A DNA stretch of 64,000 nt from an uncultured Pseudomonadota bacterium (GTDB lineage Bacteria > Pseudomonadota > Gammaproteobacteria > Steroidobacterales > Steroidobacteraceae): contig CAIRLC010000019.1 in NCBI GenBank assembly GCA_903879335.1, positions 1 through 64,000 on the forward strand, written 5' to 3'. How positions within the stretch are numbered: position 1 is the stretch's first letter; each line of letters begins with the position of its first letter. The position numbers and the translations under genes were made by a program. A model generated the notes under the pieces. The model saw only the letters and a list, made by a program, of their open reading frames with translations. It searched no databases and had not been told where the DNA came from. Of the stretch, positions 37,358 through 47,015 are shown one piece after another.

Positions 37358-40162
37358 TTATTCGGCGAACTTGTAGAACACCTTAAGGGCGTAGGTCGCG
37401 CCCGTCTTGGTGTCATGCGGCGAGAACGTACCGTCGCCGTTCGGGCTCAGCTCCCGATAGACAGGCTTGTTCATGTTATTGCCTTCGAAGCGGATTCCGA
37501 GGCCCTTAGCTGGACCACTCTGCAGTTCGTAGCCGACCTGAGCCGACACCCACTTCTGAGGCGCGATGTACACGAGCGCTGGGTAGCCGCCGACGACCGA
37601 ATTGGAGACGCTGCCAACATACTGCGAGCGCTCGTTGTCCGCGATAAAGGCGCTGAAACCACCTTTTTCGAAGTACAAGATCGCCTTCTTATTGATGTGC
37701 GAGAGACCCGGCAACGGCATGGAGCCGGTGGTCGGCACCTGCTGCGACGGATTCAAGCCGATCAGGTTAGGCAGCGCGACCGAGCTCGTGGTTGACGAGA
37801 AGTTGGTCATCAAGCCGAAACCATCCAACCACGAGGCGATCATGCTGAACGGCAGCGAAGCCGACAGCTCGAGGCCCTTGATGTTGCCACCCGAGCCATT
37901 CACGGTCTGGGTGAAAATACCGCTGGTCGGGTTGACCCAGCCTGACGCGCCCAGCTGTGCCTCGATCGCCGTGAAGTCATAGTTCACGGTCGTCTGCGGG
38001 ACGATGTAGCTGTCAAGGTGCTTGTAGAATACCGCTGCACTGACATACGCCCGCGACTGGAAGTACTTTTCCAAAGACAGGTCAACGCCCGTCGCCTTGA
38101 AAGGCTTCAGGTGCGGGTTACCGGCCGATCCGACAACCAACGGCGTGCCGCCTGGGCCGGCGACTGCGTTAGCGCCACTGGTTGCTTCTGCCGCCGCCAA
38201 CGAGTTACGCAGATCCGTGAGCGTTGGACGCGCAATCTGCTTGCTCAATGCAAAGCGCAGCTTCTTACCGTCACCGAGATCGCCAGCCAAGTTCAAGGCC
38301 GGGAGGAAATCGGTGTACTTGGCGCCGTCCGAGGTCAATGTCCCCGCTGGGTTGGTGAGCGTGACACTCGAAGTGGCGTCCGCACGGTACCCGGCAGACG
38401 ATTGGTCCGTACGAACAATCTGGGTGCCGACGTTACCGCGAACGGGCATATCACCCCAGCGGGTGTCGATGTCCAACTTGACGTAGCCGGTCGTGACCTT
38501 CTCGGAAACCGTCCAGGTCTTCGATAAGATGTCGTCATTGTACTTGCGCAGGATCGACACGCCTGGGAACAGGCCGTCCTGCGGCGCATAGCCGAGAATA
38601 TCGAGGCCCGTGCCGCCGACGTTCGTCTGGACGAAGCTACCGCCTGGGAAAGCGACCGCGTCGCTGGCCACACCGCTCGACGGAACGATCAGACCTTCGT
38701 CCGTGATGCGCTCCTTCGAACGCTTCGTGTAATTCACGCCAAAGCGCAGCTGCGAGAACATACCGCCGCTCAGTTTATTGGCCAAATCGAAACGAACCGA
38801 CGTGATCTTGTCGGTGATCGTTGGGCCCTTGATGTAACCGGCCTGCGGGACACCGTTGATGCCGCTCCATCCCGTCACATCATGAATCTTCATGGTGTTC
38901 GGATCGGTCAAGCTGTCGCTGTAGCTCAGTTGCGGGGTGGCCGAAGTGCCGTTGGTGTAGGACATCTGCCCGGCCGTTGCCAGGCCGCCGTAGACTTCAA
39001 TGTCTTTCTCGACGCGCGTCGCCGTGTTCGTGTTGAGATCTAACGTCGCTGTCCAAGTGTCGGACAGCTTCAACTCGTTCTTCCAGCCGATCGACTTCAC
39101 CGTGTCGTTGTCGAACAGGTTTTCATCCTTGAGGATCACGTCCCAACCGCCGCCACCGCAGTAAGCGCAGTTCGAGATGATCGTACCGGAGTCAGCCGTG
39201 CTGCCGGCGGTCAACGAGTCGCCGCCGTAGCCGGTGACGCGCTGAACCGAGTTCTTGTTCGTGCCTATCTTACGCTTGGCGTAAAACGCGTCGACTTCAC
39301 TGCTGAAGTTTTCGTTCGGCTTGAACTCGAGAATGCCAACCGCGCTGTCCCGCTTGTCGGTCGTTAAGTCGGTCTCATAGTTCAGACCGCCAAACCATGG
39401 GTTGCTGACACTGCCACCACCAACCACCGGCAGCGTGCCGCCCCAGCTGCCGCTGGAGAGTTGGCTGCTGTTGCTGTCCGAGTGCACGAAGCCCACGGCC
39501 ACACCGACCGTATGGTCAGCAAACTGATCAATGATCGACAGCGTGTAGCGCTTGCCCTTGCCCTGTGTCGGAAGGCCGACGCCATTCTTGGTCTTTTCTG
39601 CCTTACCGTCGACGATCAGGCCGCGGTAGTTCAGTGGCTTGATCAATTGGTTGTCGATCGTGCCAGCCAAACCGGCCGTCATCAGCGATGAATCGCCCGA
39701 CTTGTAGACCGTCGCGCCGGCGATGAGCTCGGCCGGATAGATGCTGAGGTCGAGTGAGCGGCTGCTGTCCGTCGAGGTCTGCTCACGGCCGTTCAACAAA
39801 TAGCCGTTGAAATCCGGACCAAGGCCACGGATCGAGATGGCCGTCGCGTTACCGTAGCGGTCGCGCTGCGTCGTCACGCCCGGCAAACGAGCCAGGGATT
39901 CAGCAATCGTCGTGTCCGGCAACTTGCCGATGTCTTCCGCCGAAATCGCTTCAACGATAACGTCCTGGTCACGCTTGATCGAGATTGCATCCTCGATCGA
40001 CTTGCGAATACCAGTGACGACAACCTCCTCAAGCGGGCCGGCAGCCGGAGCCTGTTGGGCTGAAGCGGCGAAAGACAGCGCGAGGAGCGCGGAGCCTGCA
40101 GCGACCGGCGAAGCGGCGCGCAGCGTAAGAGCGATACGGGAACGCAGATTCAGCGTTGACAT
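37358..40162 (-). CDS. TonB-dependent outer-membrane receptor, probable maltodextrin uptake
   Basis: The precursor has 934 residues. The signal peptide ends near ALSFAASAQQ, a TonB-box-like EEVVVTGIRKSIEDA follows, then a plug domain (DVIVEAISAEDIGKLPDTTIAESLARLPGV, ISIRGLGPDFNGYLLNGR) and a 22-strand-type barrel to the C terminus. The style is that of the large Xanthomonas/Caulobacter carbohydrate receptors. Position beside a LacI regulator and amylolytic enzymes suggests maltodextrin or cyclodextrin as substrate (inference). The ATG at 40162 is preceded by GGGAGG. A strong terminator follows the gene. Confidence 0.93.
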   Translation of the reverse strand: MSTLNLRSRIALTLRAASPVAAGSALLALSFAASAQQAPAAGPLEEVVVTGIRKSIEDAISIKRDQDVIVEAISAEDIGKLPDTTIAESLARLPGVTTQRDRYGNATAISIRGLGPDFNGYLLNGREQTSTDSSRSLDLSIYPAELIAGATVYKSGDSSLMTAGLAGTIDNQLIKPLNYRGLIVDGKAEKTKNGVGLPTQGKGKRYTLSIIDQFADHTVGVAVGFVHSDSNSSQLSSGSWGGTLPVVGGGSVSNPWFGGLNYETDLTTDKRDSAVGILEFKPNENFSSEVDAFYAKRKIGTNKNSVQRVTGYGGDSLTAGSTADSGTIISNCAYCGGGGWDVILKDENLFDNDTVKSIGWKNELKLSDTWTATLDLNTNTATRVEKDIEVYGGLATAGQMSYTNGTSATPQLSYSDSLTDPNTMKIHDVTGWSGINGVPQAGYIKGPTITDKITSVRFDLANKLSGGMFSQLRFGVNYTKRSKERITDEGLIVPSSGVASDAVAFPGGSFVQTNVGGTGLDILGYAPQDGLFPGVSILRKYNDDILSKTWTVSEKVTTGYVKLDIDTRWGDMPVRGNVGTQIVRTDQSSAGYRADATSSVTLTNPAGTLTSDGAKYTDFLPALNLAGDLGDGKKLRFALSKQIARPTLTDLRNSLAAAEATSGANAVAGPGGTPLVVGSAGNPHLKPFKATGVDLSLEKYFQSRAYVSAAVFYKHLDSYIVPQTTVNYDFTAIEAQLGASGWVNPTSGIFTQTVNGSGGNIKGLELSASLPFSMIASWLDGFGLMTNFSSTTSSVALPNLIGLNPSQQVPTTGSMPLPGLSHINKKAILYFEKGGFSAFIADNERSQYVGSVSNSVVGGYPALVYIAPQKWVSAQVGYELQSGPAKGLGIRFEGNNMNKPVYRELSPNGDGTFSPHDTKTGATYALKVFYKFAE

Positions 40163-40563
40163 AAGCGTTGAGCCTCCCAAAGGATAAAACGCGGAAAAAC
40201 CATCGATCCAAAAACAAAAACGACACGGCGCTCGCGCAACGTATCGGCTTGGCTTAGCTCAAGAAATGATTGCGGCGTCACGCGCCGAGACCCCCCTCAA
40301 ACCATCGCCCGACGAGCGTCTGATTGCGCTCATCATTTTTATTACCGCTGCAATCGGAACTGCGTCGGTGTTCGAAAAATTATGCGAAAAAATTCATTGT
40401 TTTGCAATATCGCCGCCGTCTAACTTTCCCGTTGTTAAATGTTCGAGTGAGAAAAGCCATTTAACTGCATGTATTAACGCATTATTTTTAATATTTGTTG
40501 CCCAATAACAACACATGAAAGCGGAAATATGTTGCAGCGCTTATGAAAATTAATGCAAAAACT
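40163..40563. other. 401-bp regulatory gap between receptor and LacI genes
   Basis: Both flanking genes are on the minus strand. The right part (about 40360-40560) is strongly AT-rich, unlike the coding sequence around it, and holds several TTGCA/TGCAA half-site-like words (TTTTGCAATA, TGTTGCAGCGC, TTAATGCAAAA). It probably contains the receptor promoter and a LacI-type operator, but I cannot delimit either. The ORF at 40266-40508 has no ribosome binding site and is not called. Confidence 0.4.
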
Positions 40564-41577
40564 CTAGGCGCCGCAGGTTTCGCGAACCACTAAGTCCGTT
40601 GGCAAACGCTCTGAACGCAGGCTCGATGAGTCGCCGCTGAGCAGCTTAGACAGAAGCAACCGCCCTGCGAGCGCAGTGTCCTGGCGCACTGTCGTCAATG
40701 CAGGACGAGCGTAACGGGCAAACGGAACGTCGTCATAGCCGACGACAGAGACGTCGCCGGGAACAGACTTACCTGCTCGCTCAAGTGCCCGGATAGCACC
40801 GAGCGCGATCAAATCTGAGGCCGCAACGATGCCGTCGAAGGCCACTCGGCGCGCCATGAGGGCATCGATCGCGGCCTCTGAGGCCTCCAGATCAAACGAT
40901 GAAGGCACTGAGAGCGAGGGATCGACGCTCAAGCCCGCATCCTGCAACGCGGTTAGGTATCCCTGATGCCGCTGCGCAGACTCGGGGGCCTCCGTATCGC
41001 CTAAGAACACGATTCTGCGCCGACCGAGGCGCGCGAGGTGTAGGGTCGCACGACGGCCACCCAATGGGTTATCGCTGCCCACCGAGCAATACAGCTGGTT
41101 GGGAATTTGCGCCCCCCAAACGGCAAAGCGGGTCGACGTTTCGGCCAATTGGTTATAGGCCGCATGCAATGAACTTTGGCCCAGAAAAATGATACCGGTG
41201 GCGCGATTGGTGGCCATAAGCTGGGCGAGGTCCGCTGGACCCGACGGCGCCAAATGAGACACGATAAAGTCGCAGCCTCGCTGACGGGCCGCCTCACCGA
41301 GACCCGCGACCAATTCCAAGGTAAATGGATCGGACAAACGGGCATCTCGCCCCTGCGGTCGCGGAATGACAATCGCAACCGCAGCGGCTGCGACGGTGGG
41401 TCCGGCCGGCATATAGCCTCGAAACGGGTAGTCGTGCTCGCGCGCCAATTTCCACAGCAACTGCTTCGTCTGCTGGTTGACCGCAGGGCTATCGTTGAGT
41501 GCCCGAGAAACGGTGGTTATGGATACGCCAGCGAGGCGAGCCAAATCCTCCAAACGTGTATTTCGCCGAACGCTCAC
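40564..41577 (-). CDS. LacI-family transcriptional regulator
   Basis: This 337-residue regulator has the N-terminal LacI helix-turn-helix (LEDLARLAGVSITTVSRALNDSPAVN) and hinge, and a periplasmic-binding-protein-like effector domain (VAIVIPRPQG, GIIFLGQ, DGIVAASDLIALGAIRAL, VVGYDDVPFARYARPALTTVRQD). Start: AGGGGG lies 8 bases before the GTG at 41577, which I choose over the track GTG at 41586 that abuts it. It is divergent from the GH97 gene and upstream of the receptor. By context it should be the maltose/maltodextrin repressor of this locus. The effector cannot be read from sequence. Confidence 0.9.
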   Translation of the reverse strand: MSVRRNTRLEDLARLAGVSITTVSRALNDSPAVNQQTKQLLWKLAREHDYPFRGYMPAGPTVAAAAVAIVIPRPQGRDARLSDPFTLELVAGLGEAARQRGCDFIVSHLAPSGPADLAQLMATNRATGIIFLGQSSLHAAYNQLAETSTRFAVWGAQIPNQLYCSVGSDNPLGGRRATLHLARLGRRRIVFLGDTEAPESAQRHQGYLTALQDAGLSVDPSLSVPSSFDLEASEAAIDALMARRVAFDGIVAASDLIALGAIRALERAGKSVPGDVSVVGYDDVPFARYARPALTTVRQDTALAGRLLLSKLLSGDSSSLRSERLPTDLVVRETCGA

Positions 41578-41871
41578 GCAATCCACCCCCTGTAATGGGC
41601 CGCGATTCTACGTCTGCCCACACCGCCACAGACAACATTTTTTCATTTTTTTTTCATCCGTCTACGTCCACAGGTCATCTTCAACCAGCAGATTTGAGAT
41701 TGTTTTTTATGACTTTTATTCCGAAAAAGCAGACAGCCGCTTCACTGACTCACCACTTCAGATAGGCAATCGCATATTTTTGCAATTTTTAGATCAGCCT
41801 CCCGGCACTCGCCGTGCGGCATGGCTTCGTGCACCATCCGTGGTTGGCGATCGCCATCAGAGGGGGAATGC

Positions 41872-43947
41872 ATGAAAAACTGGCTGCTCGTCTTAGCAGG
41901 AATCTCGGCTTTCAGCGCCGTGCGGGCTGATTCGGCTCCAGGCACCGCGCTGCCGAAGGCACCCACCGTGAGTGTGTCGTCGCCCAATCAGGTACTCACC
42001 GTCGAAGTCACCGAGTCCGACGGCTTTCCTGTCTATCGAGTGCTTCGCTTTGGCAAACCGGTTATCGGCTATTCCCATCTGGGCTTTGTGCTCAAGGATG
42101 CCGGCAAGCTCGCCTATCAACTGCATGTCGTTGCACCGACCGAGGCGCCACACGGCGTGGACGAAACGTGGGAGCAGCCGTGGGGCGAGCGGCGCTATAT
42201 CCGGAACCATTACTCTGAACAAACCGTTCGACTCACAGAGCCTAAAGGTCTTAGGCGTGAGCTCGAAGTCATCGTCCGGGTTTACGATGACGGAATTGGC
42301 TTCCGATACGCTTTCCCCGACCAACCGCAACTCCATGACGTCGTGATTGCTGACGAATTGACTGAATTCAATATCGTCGATCCGGCCACCGCTTGGTGGA
42401 TGCCATGGGGTGAATCGCATGACACCGAGTTGGTCTACCAACGAACGGCACTCAGCGAGCTGAGCACGTCACACACACCGCTCACCTTAAGAACGAAGGA
42501 CCACGTGCACATTGAGATCCACGAAGCGGCATTGGTGGATTTCGCTGGCTTCTATGTCCAACGTATCGATGAGCAACACTTGCGGGCCCATTTAGTGCCC
42601 GCATCCGAAGGTTGGGCGGCAAGACGTACAGCCCCCTTTAAAACTCCTTGGCGAATGATCGCGATCACGGACAGTGCGGGCGCACTCTATGAATCGAATC
42701 TTGAGCTGAACCTAAATGATCCGAATGTACTGGGCGACGTATCGTGGATTCAGCCAGGGAAATTTCTAGGTATTTGGTGGGAAATGTTCCACGAGGATTG
42801 GACGTGGGCGTCGGGCCCCAAGCATGGTGCAACGACTGAACACGCGAAGCGCTACATTGATTTTGCAGCCAAACACCACTTTCGCGGACTGCTGATTGAA
42901 GGTTGGAATGTCGGCTGGGATAGCGAGTGGGCAGGAGACGGTTCGTCATTTAGCTTCACCGAAGCGTATCCCGACTTTGATCTTCCAGCGATCGCTGCTT
43001 ACGCGCGCGCCAAGGGGGTCCACATCATCGGGCATCACGAAACGGGCGGTGACATATCAAATTATGAAGCGCAAATGGGCTCAGCCTTCGATCTGTACCA
43101 GTCTCTTGGTATTGATGCGGTTAAAACTGGCTATGTCGCCGACGCCGATCAAATCCACCACAAGGCCGTACTCGGCGCCAATCGGACGGAATGGCACGAC
43201 AGCCAATACATGGCCAACCACTACCTCACGGTCGTGAAAGAAGCGGCTAAACGCCACATCATGATCGACTCTCATGAACCGATCAAAGACACGGGCCTGC
43301 GTCGCACGTACCCGAATTGGCTTGCGCGCGAAGGTTCTCGCGGTCAGGAATACAACGCGTTCGGTGTTCCCGTTAATCCACCAGAGCACGAGACCAATCT
43401 AGTCTTCACGCGAATGCTCGGCGGTCCGATGGATTTCACACCAGGCATCTTTGATCTGAAGCATATCCGACCGTGCTGCAGTGTTCCGACAACACTTATG
43501 AAACAGCTTGCGCTGTACGTCGTGCTTTACAGCCCAGTGACAATGGCTGCCGATCGCATCCAAGCCTATGAAGCCCGCCCGGATGCATTCAAATTCATAG
43601 AGGACGTACCGACCGACTGGTCTGAGACGCATGTGATCAATGCTGAAGTGGGCGACTATGTCACGATCGTTCGCAAAGATCGTCACACCGACAATTGGTA
43701 TCTCGGTTCGATCACTGATGAAAATGGACGTTTGCTCCCGATCTCCTTAGGGTTCCTCGAACCAGGCCGCCACTATCGCGCTGAGATCTATCGCGATGGC
43801 GCGAAGGCTCACTGGGATCAAAATCCTTACGACTATGTGATTGAATCCCGGGACGTCACGTCCACCGAGAAATTGGAATTGCGACTGGCGCCCGGTGGCG
43901 GTGAGGCCATCCGTTTTGTCGCCGAACCAATCGCCAAGCAACATTAA
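41872..43947 (+). CDS. GH97 alpha-glucosidase (SusB-like), exported
   Basis: The precursor has 691 residues. Signal peptide WLLVLAGISAFSAVRA, then a GH97 N-terminal beta-sandwich, a barrel and a C-terminal beta domain. Motifs around the active site are FLGIWWEMFHEDWTW, IEGWNVGWDSEW, HHETGGD and the late DSHEPIKDTG with a Glu where inverting GH97 enzymes such as SusB have their base. It is therefore assigned to the calcium-dependent alpha-glucosidase branch and not the retaining alpha-galactosidase branch. The ATG at 41872 follows AGGGGGAATGC; the track start is 17 codons too long. It ends 13 bases before the downstream carrier gene. The 294-base gap upstream is shared with the LacI gene and has homopolymer T and A stretches. 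Confidence 0.92.
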   Translation: MKNWLLVLAGISAFSAVRADSAPGTALPKAPTVSVSSPNQVLTVEVTESDGFPVYRVLRFGKPVIGYSHLGFVLKDAGKLAYQLHVVAPTEAPHGVDETWEQPWGERRYIRNHYSEQTVRLTEPKGLRRELEVIVRVYDDGIGFRYAFPDQPQLHDVVIADELTEFNIVDPATAWWMPWGESHDTELVYQRTALSELSTSHTPLTLRTKDHVHIEIHEAALVDFAGFYVQRIDEQHLRAHLVPASEGWAARRTAPFKTPWRMIAITDSAGALYESNLELNLNDPNVLGDVSWIQPGKFLGIWWEMFHEDWTWASGPKHGATTEHAKRYIDFAAKHHFRGLLIEGWNVGWDSEWAGDGSSFSFTEAYPDFDLPAIAAYARAKGVHIIGHHETGGDISNYEAQMGSAFDLYQSLGIDAVKTGYVADADQIHHKAVLGANRTEWHDSQYMANHYLTVVKEAAKRHIMIDSHEPIKDTGLRRTYPNWLAREGSRGQEYNAFGVPVNPPEHETNLVFTRMLGGPMDFTPGIFDLKHIRPCCSVPTTLMKQLALYVVLYSPVTMAADRIQAYEARPDAFKFIEDVPTDWSETHVINAEVGDYVTIVRKDRHTDNWYLGSITDENGRLLPISLGFLEPGRHYRAEIYRDGAKAHWDQNPYDYVIESRDVTSTEKLELRLAPGGGEAIRFVAEPIAKQH

Positions 43948-43960
43948 GGCGATCAACACC

Positions 43961-45412
43961 ATGCTCAACATTCAGCGGACCAAATCGACGTCCTTTCTTG
44001 CGCTCTTGGCTCTACCCGCAACCGCCATGGGTTTTGCGCTATCGGTGCAGATTTCAGCGCTATCTTGGATTCTCACGACCCGATATGGTTTACATATTGA
44101 AGAGATCGGATTGGTTTGGGCAGCAGGACCTATTGCCGGGATTCTCGGACAACTCGTTGTCGGACTCTTCAGCGACGATGTGTGGCTGTGGGGCGGACGA
44201 CGACGCCCGTTCATTTTAATCGGCGGGATACTGACAGCGCTGATGTTACTGGCGCTGCCGAATATCGGTTTGATCAGCCGGGCCTTGGGATTCGAATCTA
44301 TTTTAGGTGTCGCCATTGCAGTCGCACTTGCCTTAGACCTAGCCGTGAACGTGAGCTTTAACCCAACCCGGTCAATCATCACTGATCTGACTGATGACGG
44401 CACTGAACGCACCCGCGGTTACACACTTATGCAGACGGTCTCGGGCAGTTTTGGTGTCTTGGCTTATGGCATCGGCGCAGTCTGGGATAACTACGCGCTC
44501 ATTTATGCGGGCGTGGTACTCGTTCTGATCTTTTCCTGTTTTCCTGCGGCCGTCCTCACAGAACCGCGGGTTTTGCACTCGGCGCAATCTACACAGGCAA
44601 CACCATCCAAGGCCCTCGGCAAGATCTTGTGGATGCTATTACCGTTGTGGGGTTTTTTGACCTACGACTTGATCGCGGTGGGCTGCAAGATGGCCGGCAT
44701 CACTCGTCCGTCCCACTGGCTAGAATTCACGGCCGCGGCCATGACGATCGTCTGTCTCGGGGTAACCTTACTATCTCGCGACCGAGGACCCGCTCACGTG
44801 CGCGAAGATTTGATTGAATTTCGCAAAATTCTCGGTGCTCATGCATTTTCATGGATTGGGGTTCAGGCCATGTTTGTCTACATGATCGCCTTCGTGCAAC
44901 AGCGATTCCCGGCCTTAGATGCAAAGAGCGGCGGTCAAATGCTGTCGACGGCCTTTTTTATCTTATCGGTCGTTGCGGCCCTACTGCCATCGACAGTCCT
45001 GGCACCGATGGCTCGCCGCTTTGGCGCAACTCGCGTTCACGTGGGTTGCCTAATTGTGATGGCTGCTGCCTATGCATTGGCCTATGTGTATGGACACACC
45101 GCGTTTGCAGTCTATGGCGTGATGGCGCTCGCCGGGATCGGCTGGTCTGCAATCGTGAGCCTGCCATTTGCCATCATGTCGCAGCGCGTGGATGAATCCC
45201 ACATTGGTCTCTTCATGGGGATCTTCAACTTATCCGTCGTACTGCCTCAGTTGGTGGCGAGTCTCGGCATCGGCACACTGGTCGCGCTGCTGCCCGATAA
45301 GGGCGGCGTGTTTTTGGTCTCAGCCGTCTCTCTGACCATTTCCGCGGTCTGTTGGCTCTTCGTACGCGCCGACACTGCACACGCTGTGACGGCGACGACG
45401 ATTCGAGACTGA
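43961..45412 (+). CDS. SLC45-type MFS sugar transporter (first copy)
   Basis: This carrier has 483 residues and about twelve spans. Motifs of the maltose/sucrose MFS branch are seen: GQLVVGLFSDDVWLWGGRRRPF after span 2 and NVSFNPTRSIITDLTDDGTERTRGY mid-protein. It probably brings glucose, maltose or maltodextrin from the periplasm across the inner membrane with protons. The track ORF begins inside the GH97 gene; the ATG at 43961 (MLNIQRTKS) is 13 bases after the GH97 stop, so the two are one operon. A second member of the same family lies at 47012. Confidence 0.9.
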   Translation: MLNIQRTKSTSFLALLALPATAMGFALSVQISALSWILTTRYGLHIEEIGLVWAAGPIAGILGQLVVGLFSDDVWLWGGRRRPFILIGGILTALMLLALPNIGLISRALGFESILGVAIAVALALDLAVNVSFNPTRSIITDLTDDGTERTRGYTLMQTVSGSFGVLAYGIGAVWDNYALIYAGVVLVLIFSCFPAAVLTEPRVLHSAQSTQATPSKALGKILWMLLPLWGFLTYDLIAVGCKMAGITRPSHWLEFTAAAMTIVCLGVTLLSRDRGPAHVREDLIEFRKILGAHAFSWIGVQAMFVYMIAFVQQRFPALDAKSGGQMLSTAFFILSVVAALLPSTVLAPMARRFGATRVHVGCLIVMAAAYALAYVYGHTAFAVYGVMALAGIGWSAIVSLPFAIMSQRVDESHIGLFMGIFNLSVVLPQLVASLGIGTLVALLPDKGGVFLVSAVSLTISAVCWLFVRADTAHAVTATTIRD

Positions 45413-45425
45413 GTACGCGCTGCCG

Positions 45426-47015
45426 CTATCCGTTACGCAACCAGGCATAGCCATGCTGCGGTAATTGCAAACGACCCGCGTCGATCAACGCGTTGCCGGC
45501 GATCGGTCGCCAGTCACCGACTGGAGGCGTGATCGCGGTGTTTTCCCCGGTCAGCGCAAAGATGCACAGAACGCGCTCTGGGCCTGCCTGGCGCTCAATG
45601 ATGAGGACTCGCTCGTCCGCATCGATAAAGGATTGAGCGCCCGACCATAAGGCAGCAGACGCCCGGCGCAAATGCAGCAAATGGCGCGTGAGTTGCAACA
45701 GCGAGGACGGATCGGTCTCCTGGCGATCTACCGCCAGTTGCGTGTGCCGCGGATCAATCGGTAACCAAGGTTCCCCAGTCCCGAATCCGGCGTTGTCGGC
45801 TGCCGCGAGCCAAGGCATCGGCGTACGCGCGCCATCTCGGCCTAAGGTCAGCGGCCAATTGGCCAATGCCTCAGGATCCACTAAGCGCTCAAAGGGCACA
45901 TGGGCTTGAGGCAATCCAAGTTCTTCGCCCTGATAAAGACACACAGAACCTTGCATTGATAACAACAAGGCTGCCATCTGCTCGACATAGGCCTTGTGGG
46001 AATTCTCGCCACCCCAACGCGTCGCGACACGGGGTGCGTCATGATTCGAAAACACCCACGTCGGCCAGCCGTCACCGTGCCCGCTCTGCCATTCGTCAAA
46101 CGCTTGTCGAATGAGTGAGGGCGATGGCGGTGAGGAACGCAGGAAAAAGAAGCTATAGGCCGAATGGAGCCGCAGTTCAGAAATATACCTCCCCTCTTCC
46201 GTCCCGAGCACGCCTGGCCCGCCCAACTCACCTAAGGAGTATCGCGCCTCATAACTCTCCAGCAAGGCCCGCAGTTTCTCCAGAAACTGTAAGGTCTCGG
46301 GTCGGTCAACCGTGTAGACATGGTTTTGGAAATCAAAGGGTCGTGAACGCGGTCCGGGTCGTGTCTGGACTGGGTTGTCGCGAAGAAGCGGATCGTGGAC
46401 GAAATGCGATACCGCATCGATACGAAACCCATCGACGCCACGATCCAACCAAAAGCGTCCGGCCTCCAATAAAGCCGCGTGGACCTCTGGGTTTAAGAGA
46501 TTGAGATCGGGTTGCTCAGTTAGAAAATTATGTAAGTAGTACTGACCTCGCCGCGCGTCCCAGGTCCAAGCGCTACCGATAAATACCGATTGCCAATTAT
46601 TCGGTGGGCTCCCGTCAGGTTTGGCATCTGCCCATACGTACCAATCGGACTTCGGACTGTCCCGACTGTTTCGGCTCTCAATAAACCATGGATGCTGATC
46701 CGAGGTATGGGAGTAGACCTGATCAATAATGACTTTCAAACCCAAACGATGGGCCTGCAGCAACAACCGATCAAAATCAGCCAAGGTGCCAAAAATTGGG
46801 TCAATGCCGCAAAAATCGGCGACGTCGTACCCAAAATCCTTCATCGGCGAGGGAAAAAATGGCGAAATCCACACCGCATCGACGCCAAGTGAAGCGACGT
46901 ACTCTAATTTCGCGGTGATGCCGGGCAAGTCGCCGATACCATCGCCATTCGAATCAGCGAAGCTGCGCGGATAAATCTGATAGGTAACCGCGCCTTTCCA
47001 CCACGGCGCACTCAT
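45426..47015 (-). CDS. Cytoplasmic GH13 alpha-glucosidase
   Basis: This 529-residue enzyme has no signal peptide and acts in the cytoplasm. It is an oligo-1,6-glucosidase/maltase type GH13: WWKGAVTYQIYPRSFADSNGDGIGDLPGI at the start, region II GVDGFRIDAVSHF, acid/base Glu in SLGELGG and region IV FSNHDAPR. It hydrolyses imported maltose or isomaltose to glucose. The ATG at 47015 overlaps the stop of the upstream transporter (ATGA). The long N-terminal extension in the track lies inside that transporter gene. It is convergent with the first SLC45 gene. Confidence 0.92.
   Translation of the reverse strand: MSAPWWKGAVTYQIYPRSFADSNGDGIGDLPGITAKLEYVASLGVDAVWISPFFPSPMKDFGYDVADFCGIDPIFGTLADFDRLLLQAHRLGLKVIIDQVYSHTSDQHPWFIESRNSRDSPKSDWYVWADAKPDGSPPNNWQSVFIGSAWTWDARRGQYYLHNFLTEQPDLNLLNPEVHAALLEAGRFWLDRGVDGFRIDAVSHFVHDPLLRDNPVQTRPGPRSRPFDFQNHVYTVDRPETLQFLEKLRALLESYEARYSLGELGGPGVLGTEEGRYISELRLHSAYSFFFLRSSPPSPSLIRQAFDEWQSGHGDGWPTWVFSNHDAPRVATRWGGENSHKAYVEQMAALLLSMQGSVCLYQGEELGLPQAHVPFERLVDPEALANWPLTLGRDGARTPMPWLAAADNAGFGTGEPWLPIDPRHTQLAVDRQETDPSSLLQLTRHLLHLRRASAALWSGAQSFIDADERVLIIERQAGPERVLCIFALTGENTAITPPVGDWRPIAGNALIDAGRLQLPQHGYAWLRNG

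Noticed and set aside
40360-40560. Defined LacI operator in the AT-rich gap
   Set aside because: Several TTGCA-like half sites exist, but none makes a convincing palindrome that is repeated upstream of the other locus genes.
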